This document shows positions 19,237 through 28,457 of a stretch of 64,000 nt of DNA, one piece after another. Where the stretch lies: positions 1 through 64,000 of the forward strand of contig NZ_CP039292.1 of NCBI RefSeq assembly GCF_004798665.1, in the 5' to 3' direction. Source of the stretch: Actinomyces procaprae (GTDB taxonomy: Bacteria > Actinomycetota > Actinomycetes > Actinomycetales > Actinomycetaceae). Position 1 is the first letter of the stretch. Every line of letters begins with the position of its first letter. Both the position numbers and the translations under genes were made by a program. A model generated the notes under the pieces. The model was not told the origin of the DNA and did not search any database. It was given only the letters and a program-made list of their open reading frames with translations.

Positions 19237-21057
19237 CTAGTTGTTGTGGTCGGCGTTGCCGTCGTTCGCCTCCGCGGTCGGCGCCGAGGTGGCCTGATGG
19301 GTCGGCTCGGCGGTGGCGGGCGCCCTGTAGGTGTAGTGCGTGATCGTCAGCGTCACCGACTGGCCGGTGTTGATCGAGGTGCCCTCACCCGGTTCGATCG
19401 CGGTGACGACGTACTGGTCGTTCAGGCTCTCATCTTCGGTGGTCTCCTCCACCGTGGAGCTGTTGTAGGTCAGCCCAGCCGCCGTGATCGCGGACTGCGC
19501 CTCATCCTGCGACAGGCCCACCACGCTTGGCACCGTGGTCTTCCCGGAGGACACCACCAGGGAGACCGACGAGCCGCGCTCCACGGGGGTGCCCGCCACC
19601 GGGTCGGTGCGGATCACCTGCCCGGAGGCGACGTCGGCGGAGTCCTCGGTGGTGACGTCGCCGACGCTCAGGCCGGCATCGGTGATGTCGCTGCGCGCAT
19701 CCGCCTGAGACTTACCGGTCACGTCGGGAACATCCACCATCGCCGAGCCGGAGGAGAAGTGCACGGTTACGGTGGATCCCAGCAGCACCGAGGTGCCCTC
19801 GCCCGGGTCGGTGGACACGGCCAGGCCGGAGTCCACCGTGTCGGAGTTGACGTCGTCGCCCTTCTCGTATGTCAGCCCGAGGGCCTCAATGGCCTCCTGG
19901 GCGTCAGACTCGCTCATGCCGGCCACACTCGGGACTGCCACGGCGGTGGCGGACGGCGTCGGTGTGGGCTCAGGATCGCTGCCCAGGATCCCGGCGGCGG
20001 ACAGGCCCAGTACCGTGCCCAGTGCAATCAGGGCGATGAGCACCAGCACCCAGACCCACCAGCGGCGGCGCGGCTGCCCCTCATCCGTCGGCGACGGCGC
20101 GGGCTCCTCATCCGGTGAGGGGGCGGCGGCGGAGGGCTCGGGGGCCATGATGGTGGTGGCCGCCCAGGTATCGGTGGCGGGCGCCGCCACATCCAGGCCG
20201 CGGGCAGCCGCGAGCAGGTCGGCACGCATGTGCGCGGCGTCCTGGTAGCGGTCGTCCCGGTTCTTGGCCAGGGCCTTGAGCACCACCCGGTCCAGGGAGT
20301 CGGGGATGTCCGCCGCAATGGACGACGGCGTCTTCGGGATCTCCCGGACATGCTGGTAGGCGATGGCCACCGCCGAGTCGCCGGTGAAGGGCGGCTGTCC
20401 GGTGAGCAGCTCGTACAGCAGGCAGCCGGTGGAGTACAGGTCGGAGCGGGCATCCACCACCTCGCCGCGCGCCTGCTCGGGGGACAGGTACTGGGCGGTG
20501 CCGACCACGGCGTGCGTCTGGGTCACGGTGGCGGCGGAGTCCTCCACGGCCCGCGCAATGCCGAAGTCCATGACCTTCACCGCGCCGGCCTGGGTGAGCA
20601 TGATGTTTCCGGGCTTGATATCGCGGTGCACGATGCCGGCGCGGTGGGAGTACTCCAGGGCGTCCAGCACCCCGGTGGTGATCTCCACCGCCTCCGGGAT
20701 CGGCACGGCCTCCCCCTCACCGAGCAGCTCACGTACCGTGTGCCCCTCCACGTACTCCATGACGATGAAGGGAACCACGCGCGTGGAGCCGTCGGGCTGG
20801 GTCAGCTCCTCCTCGCCGGAGTCGTAGACGGCCACGATCGAGGGGTGGTTGAGCGCGGCGGCCGACTGCGCCTCGCGGCGGAAACGCGCCTGGAAGGTGG
20901 GGTCGCCGGCGATGTCCGAGCGCAGCAGCTTAATGGCGACGATTCGGCTAAGACGCGTGTCATAACCGAGGTGCACCTCGGCCATGCCGCCGCGACCGAT
21001 GAGCTCTCGCAGCTCGTAGCGTCCGGCAAGCATCTGCTGAGGGGACTGAATCGTCAC
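19237..21057 (-). CDS. pknB: Serine/threonine protein kinase PknB with PASTA domains
   Basis: Membrane kinase that controls cell-wall synthesis and division. The 606-residue protein has a kinase domain (about 10-275) with GRGGMAEV glycine loop, the invariant lysine in VAIKLL, catalytic VHRDIKPGN and metal-binding MDFGIA; then a Pro/Ser linker, one membrane helix (about 335-357) and four extracellular PASTA repeats (from SVAGMSESDAQEAIEALG to the TYNSSTVEETT region), with a His/Asn-rich tail. The start is GTG 21057 with AAGGAGG upstream. It overlaps the end of pknA by 4 bp. PASTA repeats bind uncrosslinked peptidoglycan or lipid II in relatives. Confidence 0.96.
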   Translation of the reverse strand: MTIQSPQQMLAGRYELRELIGRGGMAEVHLGYDTRLSRIVAIKLLRSDIAGDPTFQARFRREAQSAAALNHPSIVAVYDSGEEELTQPDGSTRVVPFIVMEYVEGHTVRELLGEGEAVPIPEAVEITTGVLDALEYSHRAGIVHRDIKPGNIMLTQAGAVKVMDFGIARAVEDSAATVTQTHAVVGTAQYLSPEQARGEVVDARSDLYSTGCLLYELLTGQPPFTGDSAVAIAYQHVREIPKTPSSIAADIPDSLDRVVLKALAKNRDDRYQDAAHMRADLLAAARGLDVAAPATDTWAATTIMAPEPSAAAPSPDEEPAPSPTDEGQPRRRWWVWVLVLIALIALGTVLGLSAAGILGSDPEPTPTPSATAVAVPSVAGMSESDAQEAIEALGLTYEKGDDVNSDTVDSGLAVSTDPGEGTSVLLGSTVTVHFSSGSAMVDVPDVTGKSQADARSDITDAGLSVGDVTTEDSADVASGQVIRTDPVAGTPVERGSSVSLVVSSGKTTVPSVVGLSQDEAQSAITAAGLTYNSSTVEETTEDESLNDQYVVTAIEPGEGTSINTGQSVTLTITHYTYRAPATAEPTHQATSAPTAEANDGNADHNN

Positions 21058-22312
21058 AGTGCCTCCTTGGAAGAGGTGGTGGGCACGGCCGCATGATCAC
21101 GGGAGGCGCCCGGGTGCGCTGAGGCAAGGGTACCTGCCGTAAACAGCAGCGCGAGCAGGATCACGATGGTAACCACGACGGTGACCACGATGCGGATGCT
21201 GCCGGCGGGCAGCCCGAAGCGTCCCCTGCCGGATGCGTGCCGGGTCGACGTCGGCGCCTGGGTGGGGGCCGCGGCGACGGCGGAGCGGGTGTGTTCGATG
21301 GCCGGGATGCTGCGGGTGGAGGGGCCGGCTGTGTTCGGCTTCGAGCCGGACCCGGGCCGGCCCTCCGCTTGCGCGTCGGCGACGGACACCCCCTGGGCTC
21401 CTGCCCCCGGGGGGGTGTCGGCGGTGGCGCGCTCGGGGACGGCGCGGCCCGTGGCGGCCCAGGTGGGAGGCTGCTGAGGGTCCCAGGACTCGGCCGGCAG
21501 GTTGACCACGATGCGGTCCAGGCGGCGGGCGAGCTCGCGCGCGGACCGGGGCCGGTCGGCGGGCTTCTTCGCCAACAGCTCCATGACCACTTCGCGCACC
21601 TCGGCCGGCAGGCGGTCGGGCAGGCACCGGCTGGTTGACGTGGGCGAAGGCGATATCGACCTGGGTGGACCCGGTGAAGGGACGGTGGCCGGTCAGCGCC
21701 TCATAGGCGATCACCCCCAGGGCGTACAGGTCCCCCGGACGGGGTGGCCATGTTGCCCATCGCCTGCTCGGGGGCCAGGTACTGGGCGGTGCCCATCACC
21801 ATGCCAGTGGCCGTCATGGGGCGCTGGTTGACGCCCATGGAGATGCCGAAGTCCGTGAGCTTGGCCAGTCCCTCCCGGTTGATCAGGATGTTGGAGGGCT
21901 TGACGTCGCGGTGCACGACGCCGGAGTCGTGCACCACCTGCAGGGCGCGGGCGACCTGCGCCAGAATCGGCAGGATCTCGTCGGGCTCCATGGTGCCCCG
22001 CTCGGCGAGGATGTCGGACAGGGCCCGCCCCTGGACGAGCTCCATGATGATCCAGCCGGAGCCGCGCCGCTCGCCGGAGTCCAGGACGACGGCGAGGTTC
22101 GGGTGCCGTAGGCCGCGCGAGTTCGCCGCCTCGGCGCGCAGCCGCGACAGGAAGATCTCATCCCCGGCGAGCTCGGGGCGCAGGATCTTCGCCGCCACCG
22201 CCCGTCCGGAGCGCAGGTCGGTGGCGCGCCAAACCTCGCCCATGCCGCCCAGGGCGATGCGCTCGACGAGCTGGTAGCGGCCTTGGAGCTCCAGCCCGGC
22301 CTCGGGCTTCAC
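21054..22312 (-). pseudogene. pknA: Serine/threonine protein kinase PknA, two apparent frameshifts
   Basis: Kinase partner of PknB. The first frame (22312 down to about 21733) encodes ALGGMGEVW, VHRDVKPSNIL and LTDFGIS and runs to APEQAMG. At a run of five C (plus strand 21732-21736) the frame shifts; removing one base restores GDLYALGVIAYEALTGHRPFTG. A second shift lies near 21610-21632, after AFAHVNQPVP, beyond which VREVVMELLAKKPADRP and the C-terminal linker and membrane helix (SIRIVVTVVVTIVILLALLF) are read. Both are explained by single inserted bases. Either the gene is inactivated or the sequence has errors; the rest is well conserved, which favours a recent event or an error. Confidence 0.85.
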
Positions 22313-23802
22313 TGATCCACCGCCGCGTCGATGACGGATGCCGCGATGGGGCCTGCGACGGAGCCGCCGGTGCCGGTGGTGGCGGTCTGCTCCCCGCCGT
22401 CGAGCACAACCGCCAGGGCGATCGTGGGCGATGAGATGTCAGTGCCGGCGAAGCCGACGAACCAGGTGACCGGACCGCCCTCGGCCGAGCCGGTCTCGGC
22501 GGTGCCCGTCTTGCCGGCCACCGTCACCCCCGCCACCTGCGCGGTGGTGCCGGTGCCGTCGGTGACGGCCTGCTGCATCATCTCCGAGAGGGTCTGCGCA
22601 GTCCCGGAGTCGATCGGGGTGCGTGCGACGGACGGGGAGGTGGTGGAGACGACGGACAGGTCGGAGTCGAGTGTCTGGGCGACCAGGTAGGGGGTCATCT
22701 GCTTGCCGTCGTTGGCGATCGTGGCGGCGACGGAGGCCATCATCAGCGGGGTGACCCGCACGGAGGCCTGGCCGATCCCGGCCATGGCGGTCTGCGCCTG
22801 CGAGTCATTGGCCGGGTAGGTGGACGGCGTCACCGGCAGCGGGATCTCCAGGTCGGCCCCGAATCCCCAGTTGGCGGCCTCGGTGGCGAGCTCGTCGTCG
22901 CCGACGTCCATGGCGAGCTGGGCGAAGGGGGTGTTGCAGGACTCGGCGAAGGCGTAGGTGAGCGTCACGGAGCCGTTGCCGCAGGACTCACCGGCGTAGT
23001 TGGACAGGGCGTGGTTGGTGCCCGGCAGGGTGAGCGTGTCCGGGGCGTCCACCTGGGTGCTGGCATTCGCCGTGCCGGTGCGCAGTGCCGCCGCCATGGT
23101 CAGGATCTTGAAGGTGGATCCGGGTGGGTACAGGTCCCCGGAGATGGCCCGGTTGCTCAGCGGCCTGGCGGGGTCCGCCGCCAGGGCGTCCCAGGCGGAC
23201 TGCGCGGTGGCGTCGTCGTGGGAGGCGAGCAGGTTGGGATCGTATGAGGGCGAGGAGACCATGGCCAGGATCGCGCCGGTGGAGGGATCCAGGGCGACGA
23301 CGCTGCCGCTGCGTCCGCCGAGCGCATCCCAGGCGGCCTGCTGCACCTGGGGGTCGATGGTCAGCTTGATGGCGCCGCCCTGCTGGGTCTCACCGGTGAT
23401 CAGGGACTTGATGCGGCTGGAGAACAGGGAGGGGTCCTCCCCGTTGAGTACCGGGTTCGCGGCCAGCTCCAGGCCGGTCATGGAGGAGAAGGCGGTGGAG
23501 AAGTAACCGGTCACCGGGGCGTACACCTCGCCCGCCGGGTAGGTGCGCTGGTAGGTGTAGGCATCGTCGGTGGCCTGTGAGTCGGCGATCACCGTGTCGC
23601 CCGCCAGAATCTGCCCGCGGTCGGTGCCGAACTGGGCGTAGACCATGCGGGCGTTGCGCGTGTCGGTGGTCAGGGTGCCCTGGCGGGATGAGGACTCCCA
23701 CAGGGCCGGGCGGCTCAGTCCCTGCACGCTGGTCAGTGAGACCGCCAGGGAGAGCATCATGACGAGCACCAGGACGGTGACCTGTCGGATCTGCCGGTTC
23801 AT
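22309..23802 (-). CDS. pbpA: Penicillin-binding protein 2 type transpeptidase (PbpA)
   Basis: Class B penicillin-binding protein that crosslinks peptidoglycan with its RodA/FtsW partner. The 497-residue protein starts at ATG 23802 (MNRQIRQVTV), has one N-terminal membrane helix (about 7-28), a dimerisation/pedestal domain, and a transpeptidase domain with active-site SxxK in GSTFKI, SxN in ESCNTPF and KTG in AGKTGTAE. It overlaps the ftsW/rodA gene and pknA by 4 bp each. Confidence 0.95.
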   Translation of the reverse strand: MNRQIRQVTVLVLVMMLSLAVSLTSVQGLSRPALWESSSRQGTLTTDTRNARMVYAQFGTDRGQILAGDTVIADSQATDDAYTYQRTYPAGEVYAPVTGYFSTAFSSMTGLELAANPVLNGEDPSLFSSRIKSLITGETQQGGAIKLTIDPQVQQAAWDALGGRSGSVVALDPSTGAILAMVSSPSYDPNLLASHDDATAQSAWDALAADPARPLSNRAISGDLYPPGSTFKILTMAAALRTGTANASTQVDAPDTLTLPGTNHALSNYAGESCGNGSVTLTYAFAESCNTPFAQLAMDVGDDELATEAANWGFGADLEIPLPVTPSTYPANDSQAQTAMAGIGQASVRVTPLMMASVAATIANDGKQMTPYLVAQTLDSDLSVVSTTSPSVARTPIDSGTAQTLSEMMQQAVTDGTGTTAQVAGVTVAGKTGTAETGSAEGGPVTWFVGFAGTDISSPTIALAVVLDGGEQTATTGTGGSVAGPIAASVIDAAVDQ

Positions 23803-25295
23803 GCGCTGTCCTCCTCGGGTGCGGGGGGACTGGGGCTGATGGCGGGCGGGCCGGCTCCGGCGTCGTCGTCGGCGTCGCGCACCCGCTTGCGCAGCGCGGA
23901 GGGCAGCTCGGCGGTGTCGATGATGCGCGGGGCGGCCGCAGTGGGCCGGCGGGCGGCGTCGGACAGGCGCACCAGCAGCGCCAGGATGATCCAGTTGGCG
24001 ATCAGGGAGGAGCCGCCGTAGGCGAGGAACGGGGTGGTCAGGCCCGTCAGCGGGATCAGGCGCGTGACCCCGCCGACGACGACGAACACCTGCAGGGCGA
24101 TGGTGAAGGACAGGGCGGTGGCCAGCAGCTTGCCGAAGCCGTCCCGCAGCGCCAGGGCGGTGCGCAGTCCCCGCTGCACCAGGATCAGGTAGAGCATGAG
24201 AATGGCGAGCGTGCCCGTCAGGCCCAGCTCCTCCCCCAGGGAGGCGACGATGAAGTCGGAGTTGGCGAAGGTGGTCAGGTTCGGATACCCCTCGCCCCAT
24301 CCGGTTCCCATCAGCCCGCCGTAGGCCATGCCGAACAGCCCGGTCACCAGCTGCCAGGAGCCGCCCGGCATCTCGTAGACCGCCGGGTCCATGGCGTGCA
24401 GCCACGCGGTGATGCGCTGCTGCACGTGGCCGAGGTGAGTGGCGGCGAACCAGGCGGCGGGCAGGAACAGGGCGGCACCGATCAGCAGCCAGCTGGGCCG
24501 GTCGGTGGCCACGTACAGGGTGACGACGAACAATCCGAACAGGAGCACCGAGGAGCCCAGGTCGCGCTGGAGCACGAGCACCACGATGCTCACCCCCCAC
24601 ACCACCAGCAGGGGCAGCAGGTGCCGGGCGCGCGGCAGGTTCATCCCCAGCACGCGGCGTCCCGCCAGGGCCAGGTTGTCCCGGTTGGACACCAGGAAGG
24701 AGGCGAAGAAGACCGCCAGCAGCACCTTGGTCAGCTCCGCCGGCTGGAAGGACATCGGCCCCAGCCGGATCCAGATGCGGGCGCCATTGACCTCCGTGCC
24801 CAGCCCGGGTACGAAGGGCAGCACCAGGAACCCCAGTCCGCCCCACATGGCCCAGTGGTCCCAGCGACGCAGCAGCCGGTAGTCGCGCACCAGCAGCACC
24901 AGGCAGAACAGGACCACGCCCAGTGCCGTCCAGATAGCCTGCTTGGGGCCGTAGTCGTGGGTCTGGCCCAACCGCTCATAGGACATGTCCAGCCGGTGGA
25001 TCATGGCCAGTCCGATGCCGTTGAGGGCGACCGCCGTCGGCAGCAGCACCGGATCCGCCCATGGGGCCGTGCGCCGCACCCACAGGTGCACCACCAGGCA
25101 CACGGCGGCGAGGGCGGCGGCGAGCTGGAGCGACTGGGCCGGGGAGGCGCCGGTGCGGTTGACAGCCGTCAGCACGAAGGCCGCCAGGCCGATGACCAGG
25201 GCGAGGATGAGCAGCCCGGCCTCGGCCCAGCGTCCCGTGTGGCGGGAGGACGCCGAACCCGGGACGGTGGAGGGACGGAAGGTCGGTGAAGTCAT
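23799..25295 (-). CDS. rodA: FtsW/RodA/SpoVE family glycosyltransferase
   Basis: SEDS-family peptidoglycan polymerase that acts with the adjacent class B PBP. The 498-residue protein has about 11-12 membrane segments with SEDS hallmarks: GARIWIRLGPMSFQPAELTKV, a long extracytoplasmic loop with the catalytic aspartate region around LHAMDPAVYEMPGGSWQ, TGWGEGYPN, and the C-terminal GLTTPFLAYGGSSLIANW. The Glu/Asp-rich C-terminus is cytoplasmic. Start ATG 25295 overlaps pstP by 4 bp. Cluster position fits RodA rather than division-specific FtsW. Confidence 0.93.
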   Translation of the reverse strand: MTSPTFRPSTVPGSASSRHTGRWAEAGLLILALVIGLAAFVLTAVNRTGASPAQSLQLAAALAAVCLVVHLWVRRTAPWADPVLLPTAVALNGIGLAMIHRLDMSYERLGQTHDYGPKQAIWTALGVVLFCLVLLVRDYRLLRRWDHWAMWGGLGFLVLPFVPGLGTEVNGARIWIRLGPMSFQPAELTKVLLAVFFASFLVSNRDNLALAGRRVLGMNLPRARHLLPLLVVWGVSIVVLVLQRDLGSSVLLFGLFVVTLYVATDRPSWLLIGAALFLPAAWFAATHLGHVQQRITAWLHAMDPAVYEMPGGSWQLVTGLFGMAYGGLMGTGWGEGYPNLTTFANSDFIVASLGEELGLTGTLAILMLYLILVQRGLRTALALRDGFGKLLATALSFTIALQVFVVVGGVTRLIPLTGLTTPFLAYGGSSLIANWIILALLVRLSDAARRPTAAAPRIIDTAELPSALRKRVRDADDDAGAGPPAISPSPPAPEEDSA

Positions 25296-26731
25296 GCAGT
25301 CGGTTCCTGCCGCCCTGCCGTGGGGCCCTGGGCCCGGGTTGCGGATGAGGACGGCGTCGGCGTCGTGCGCTCGGACGGGGAGGGCCGCGGGGAGGGAGTT
25401 GGCGTCGGGCTCGGCTCCGGGGAGGGGGTGGTGGCGGGGGTGTCCACCAGGTTGTCCATCACGGTGGTGCGCACGTACTGGCGGGCTGCGTCCAGGGAGG
25501 GCTGCTGCACGGTCCGGTCCAGCTTGGCCTGGATCTGCTCGTTGAGCTCATCGACGGTGGGCCGACTGTAGGTCTGCACGACGTGGCTCAATGAGACCGG
25601 GCCCACCGCCTGGGGGATGCCCTGGTAAATCGCGATCCGACCGTTCAGGGTGGTCACGTAGTACTGGGACTGGGTCCACTGGTAGCCCAGGGCGCCGGCG
25701 CCGATGAGGGCCAGCACCAGGATCAGGGAGGCGATCATTGAACGCAGCCTGCGTCTGCGGCGGTTATTGAGCTCGGTGCGGGCCTGGGCGGCTACCGCCT
25801 CCTCCTCGGCGGTGTCTGCGGGAGCGGGCGCGGAGTCCAGGCCGGCCACCAGGGCGGCGGCCTTGGCGGCGGGAGTGGACGCCTGCACGGACTCCGTCGG
25901 CTCGGGGGGGACCGGTGAGCTGTCGCCCGTGGCGGCCTGACGCAGGCGCGCGCGGCGGTTCGCGGCGGAGCCGACGATCTGGGTGTCGGTCTGCGGCTGG
26001 GGGTCGTCGTCGACGACGTCGAACACGACCACGGTGACGTTATCCGGCCCGCCGGCGCGCAGGGCGAGGTCGATGAGCTGATCACCGACCTGGCCGGGGT
26101 CGTCCACGGTGGCCAGTACCTCGCCGATCGTCTCGGCCGACACAGGGCCGCTGAGCCCGTCGGAGCACAGCAGCCAGCGGTCCCCGGGCACCGCCTCGCG
26201 GATGGACTCGTCCAGCTGTACCTCGCCCTCGGCGTCGCCCAGCACGCGCAGCAGTACTGAGCGCTGCGGGTGTCGGCGCGCCTGGTCGCGCGTGAGCCTG
26301 CCGGTCTCCACCAGGTACTCCACGAAGGTGTGGTCCGTGGTGACCTGGGTGAGCTCGCCGTCGCGCAGCAGGTAGGCGCGCGAGTCGCCGACGTGAACCA
26401 TGGCCAGCTTGTTGCCGGAGCGCATGACGGCGATGCAGGTGGTGCCCAGGCCTGCCAGGTCGGGGTTGTCGTTGGACAGGGAGATCAGGTCGGCGTGAGC
26501 CTCCTGGACGGCCCCGCGCAGCAGGTCGAGCAGCTCGCCGGCCTGGTGTGAGTCGGCGTCCAGGGGCACCAGGTGCTCGACGGCGACGGCGGAGGCGATG
26601 TCGCCGCCGGCGGGCCCGCCCATGCCGTCGCACAGCAGCATCAGGTGCGGTCCGGCGTATCCGGAATCCTGATTCGAGGCGCGCACCAGCCCGACGTCAC
26701 TCCTGGCGGCGTAGCGCAGGGAGATGGTCAT
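25292..26731 (-). CDS. pstP: PP2C-family Ser/Thr phosphatase PstP
   Basis: Dephosphorylates PknA/PknB and their substrates. The 479-residue protein has an N-terminal PP2C domain (about 1-240) with metal-binding motifs SDVGLVRASNQDSG, LLCDGMGGPAGGD, VGDSRAYLL, DHTFVEYLV, LCSDGLS and GGPDNVTVVV; then a Pro/Ala linker, one membrane helix (about 327-350, RSMIASLILVLALIGAGALGY), and an extracellular part ending in a Pro/Ser/Thr-rich tail. Overlaps fhaB and rodA by 4 bp. Confidence 0.95.
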   Translation of the reverse strand: MTISLRYAARSDVGLVRASNQDSGYAGPHLMLLCDGMGGPAGGDIASAVAVEHLVPLDADSHQAGELLDLLRGAVQEAHADLISLSNDNPDLAGLGTTCIAVMRSGNKLAMVHVGDSRAYLLRDGELTQVTTDHTFVEYLVETGRLTRDQARRHPQRSVLLRVLGDAEGEVQLDESIREAVPGDRWLLCSDGLSGPVSAETIGEVLATVDDPGQVGDQLIDLALRAGGPDNVTVVVFDVVDDDPQPQTDTQIVGSAANRRARLRQAATGDSSPVPPEPTESVQASTPAAKAAALVAGLDSAPAPADTAEEEAVAAQARTELNNRRRRRLRSMIASLILVLALIGAGALGYQWTQSQYYVTTLNGRIAIYQGIPQAVGPVSLSHVVQTYSRPTVDELNEQIQAKLDRTVQQPSLDAARQYVRTTVMDNLVDTPATTPSPEPSPTPTPSPRPSPSERTTPTPSSSATRAQGPTAGRQEPTA

Positions 26732-27183
26732 GGGCGCAGCTCCAAGGTGGTTTGGCCGATTCGCACCGGCACTCCGACGGGCAGTTCAACGGCGCCGTGG
26801 ACGGGGCGTCCCGCCAGTGTGGTGCCGTTGGTTGAGGACAGGTCCTCCAACCACCAGGCGCCGTCCTTGGGGAAGACGCGGGCGTGGCGGGAGGAGGCGT
26901 AGGAGTCGTTGAGCACGAGCGTGCAGTTCTGGTCGCGGCCGATCGTGATGGAGGTGGGGGTGAGCGGCACCATGGAGCCCGCCAGCGGACCCTCGGTGAT
27001 GACCAGGCGGGTGGGGCCGCGGTTGCGTCCCACGGGGGCGGCGTCGCGGGTGGAGCGCCGTCGTGCCGGGGGTGCAGAGACCTCGGCGACGTCGCGGCGC
27101 AGCGCGCGCACCACGAAGAAGACGAAGACCCACAGCAGGACCAGGAATCCCAGCCGGGCGATGGTGAATGCGAGCTGGCTCAC
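26728..27183 (-). CDS. fhaB: FHA-domain membrane protein FhaB/FipA-type
   Basis: A 151-residue protein with an N-terminal membrane helix (about 8-27, LGFLVLLWVFVFFVVRAL), a basic linker and a C-terminal forkhead-associated domain (about 70-150) with GRDQNCTLVLNDSYASSRHARVF and DLSSTNGTTLAG, the phosphothreonine-binding signatures. In mycobacteria the counterpart (FipA/FhaB) is a PknA/B substrate at the division site. Overlaps fhaA and pstP by 4 bp. Confidence 0.94.
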   Translation of the reverse strand: MSQLAFTIARLGFLVLLWVFVFFVVRALRRDVAEVSAPPARRRSTRDAAPVGRNRGPTRLVITEGPLAGSMVPLTPTSITIGRDQNCTLVLNDSYASSRHARVFPKDGAWWLEDLSSTNGTTLAGRPVHGAVELPVGVPVRIGQTTLELRP

Positions 27184-27887
27184 CCGTTGGTCCCTGCGCC
27201 CTGTGTGCCATCCCAGAACATGATCCGGGTGCGGCCAATGGTGAGTGTATTGCCGTCCAGGAGGGTGGCGGCGTCGACCCGGTGGCCCTCGACGAAGGTG
27301 CCGTTGGTAGATCCCAGGTCCGTGGCGATCGCATGCCCCTGGGTGAGGCGGATCTCGAGGTGGCGCCGGGAGACGCCGGAGTCGTCCACGATGATGTCCG
27401 CCTCGCTGCCACGACCGATCACCGTGACCGGGCCGGTGAGCAGGTAGCGCTGCCCGTCGATGTCCAGGATGGGGTGCGTGGGCGAGGCGGTGGCGGCGGC
27501 CGCGGGTGCGGCGGCGCCGCGGCGCGTGGAGGAGTCGATGTCGATGGTTGGTGGCGTGAGGGCGTCGTCGGGAACGAAGGAGACGTCGACCGGTCCGACG
27601 AAGGAGTAGCCCTGCTCACCTGCGTAAGTGGTGGCGACCTCCTCCATTTGGCGGACCATCTCATCCAGGCCCCAGTTGCTCAGGTGCTCGACGTCGCTGG
27701 GGGCCAGGTGGATGCGGAACACGTTGGGCACCACGGAGCGGTCGCGTGCGAAGGAGGCGGCACGCTTGTCCATCGTCTCCCGCAGCTTGGAGGCGATCTC
27801 TATGGGCTCTACGTCATCGGAGAAGCGGGACATGGCCCGATTGGCGACGTTGCCGACGCCTTTCTCGAACTTGTCCAGGAGACCCAT
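27180..27887 (-). CDS. fhaA: FhaA: DUF3662 plus FHA domain
   Basis: A 235-residue cytoplasmic protein. The N-terminal DUF3662 domain (about 1-115: MGLLDKFEKGVGNVANRAMSR) is followed by a short linker and an FHA domain (about 150-230) with GRGSEADIIVDDSGVSRRHLEI and DLGSTNGTFVEG. Mycobacterial FhaA is about 527 residues with a long disordered middle; here that middle is nearly absent. FhaA binds phosphorylated MviN/PknB. It is first in the fhaA-fhaB-pstP-rodA-pbpA-pknA-pknB order. Start ATG 27887 with GGAGGTAG upstream. Confidence 0.95.
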   Translation of the reverse strand: MGLLDKFEKGVGNVANRAMSRFSDDVEPIEIASKLRETMDKRAASFARDRSVVPNVFRIHLAPSDVEHLSNWGLDEMVRQMEEVATTYAGEQGYSFVGPVDVSFVPDDALTPPTIDIDSSTRRGAAAPAAAATASPTHPILDIDGQRYLLTGPVTVIGRGSEADIIVDDSGVSRRHLEIRLTQGHAIATDLGSTNGTFVEGHRVDAATLLDGNTLTIGRTRIMFWDGTQGAGTNG

Positions 27888-28242
27888 TGACTACCTCCGG
27901 TGTGTTTGAACCGGCTGCGGCGGCGCCGCTGCCGTTCGCGAGACGGGCGGGTGCCCGGCGCGCGGCCTGATCGGGCCACGATACAGGGACTGCCCGAAGA
28001 CTGTGCGCATATGGGCAGGAATCCAGAGGTGACCTGGCTCCATGGTAACCGGTGAGACCCGTTCGGCGGCCCGGCCGACGCGACAACCATGTTGCGATCG
28101 GCGCCGCCGGCGGCGTGGTGGTGCCGTCCGGGGTCCAGGGCCGGCTGCGGGGCACGGTGTGGGTGAGCGGTCTCACGGCCGCGAGTGGCGGTCAGGATTG
28201 GACGCGGGCGCCCCCGAGCCGATACGATCAAGGCACTTCAAA
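27888..28242. other. fhaA upstream region
   Basis: This 355-bp gap between divergent fhaA and tRNA-Leu must hold the promoter for the kinase/cell-wall cluster, but no clear -10/-35 pair for it was found by eye. The right end carries a candidate tRNA promoter. Confidence 0.5.
28198..28228 (+). promoter_or_regulatory. Candidate promoter of tRNA-Leu
   Basis: TTGGAC (28198-28203) and TACGAT (28223-28228) are separated by 19 bp and lie 15 bp before the tRNA. The spacing is slightly long, so confidence is modest. Confidence 0.4.
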
Positions 28243-28329
28243 GCGCGAGTGGCGGAATTGGTAGACGCGCACGGTTCAGGTCCGTGTGATCTTGCGATCA
28301 TGGGGGTTCGAGTCCCCCCCCGCGCACCA
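28243..28329 (+). tRNA. tRNA-Leu (CAG)
   Basis: A class II tRNA with long variable arm: acceptor GCGCGAG opposite CCCGCGC (one A-C mismatch), anticodon loop TTCAGGT giving CAG, T-loop GGTTCGAGTCC, and an encoded CCA end (28327-28329). Confidence 0.96.
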
Positions 28330-28332
28330 GGG

Positions 28333-28365
28333 AAGGCCCGGAGCTGGTTCACCAGCCCGGGCCTT
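28333..28365 (+). terminator. Terminator after tRNA-Leu
   Basis: AAGGCCCGG and CCGGGCCTT form a 9-bp stem extended by inner GCTGG/CCAGC with a TTCA loop, directly after the tRNA. Confidence 0.8.
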
Positions 28366-28457
28366 CGTCGTGTGTTCGCCGGCTCTTCGTGCGCGGGGGT
28401 ATGCGGGGGCGAACAGGGGGTGAGCGGCACGCACCGCGATGCTCTAGCCCTGCGTGC

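Noticed and set aside
21600..21740. Programmed frameshifting in pknA
   Set aside because: Two shifts in the same gene, without a slippery heptamer or downstream stem at either site, are better explained by indels or sequence errors.
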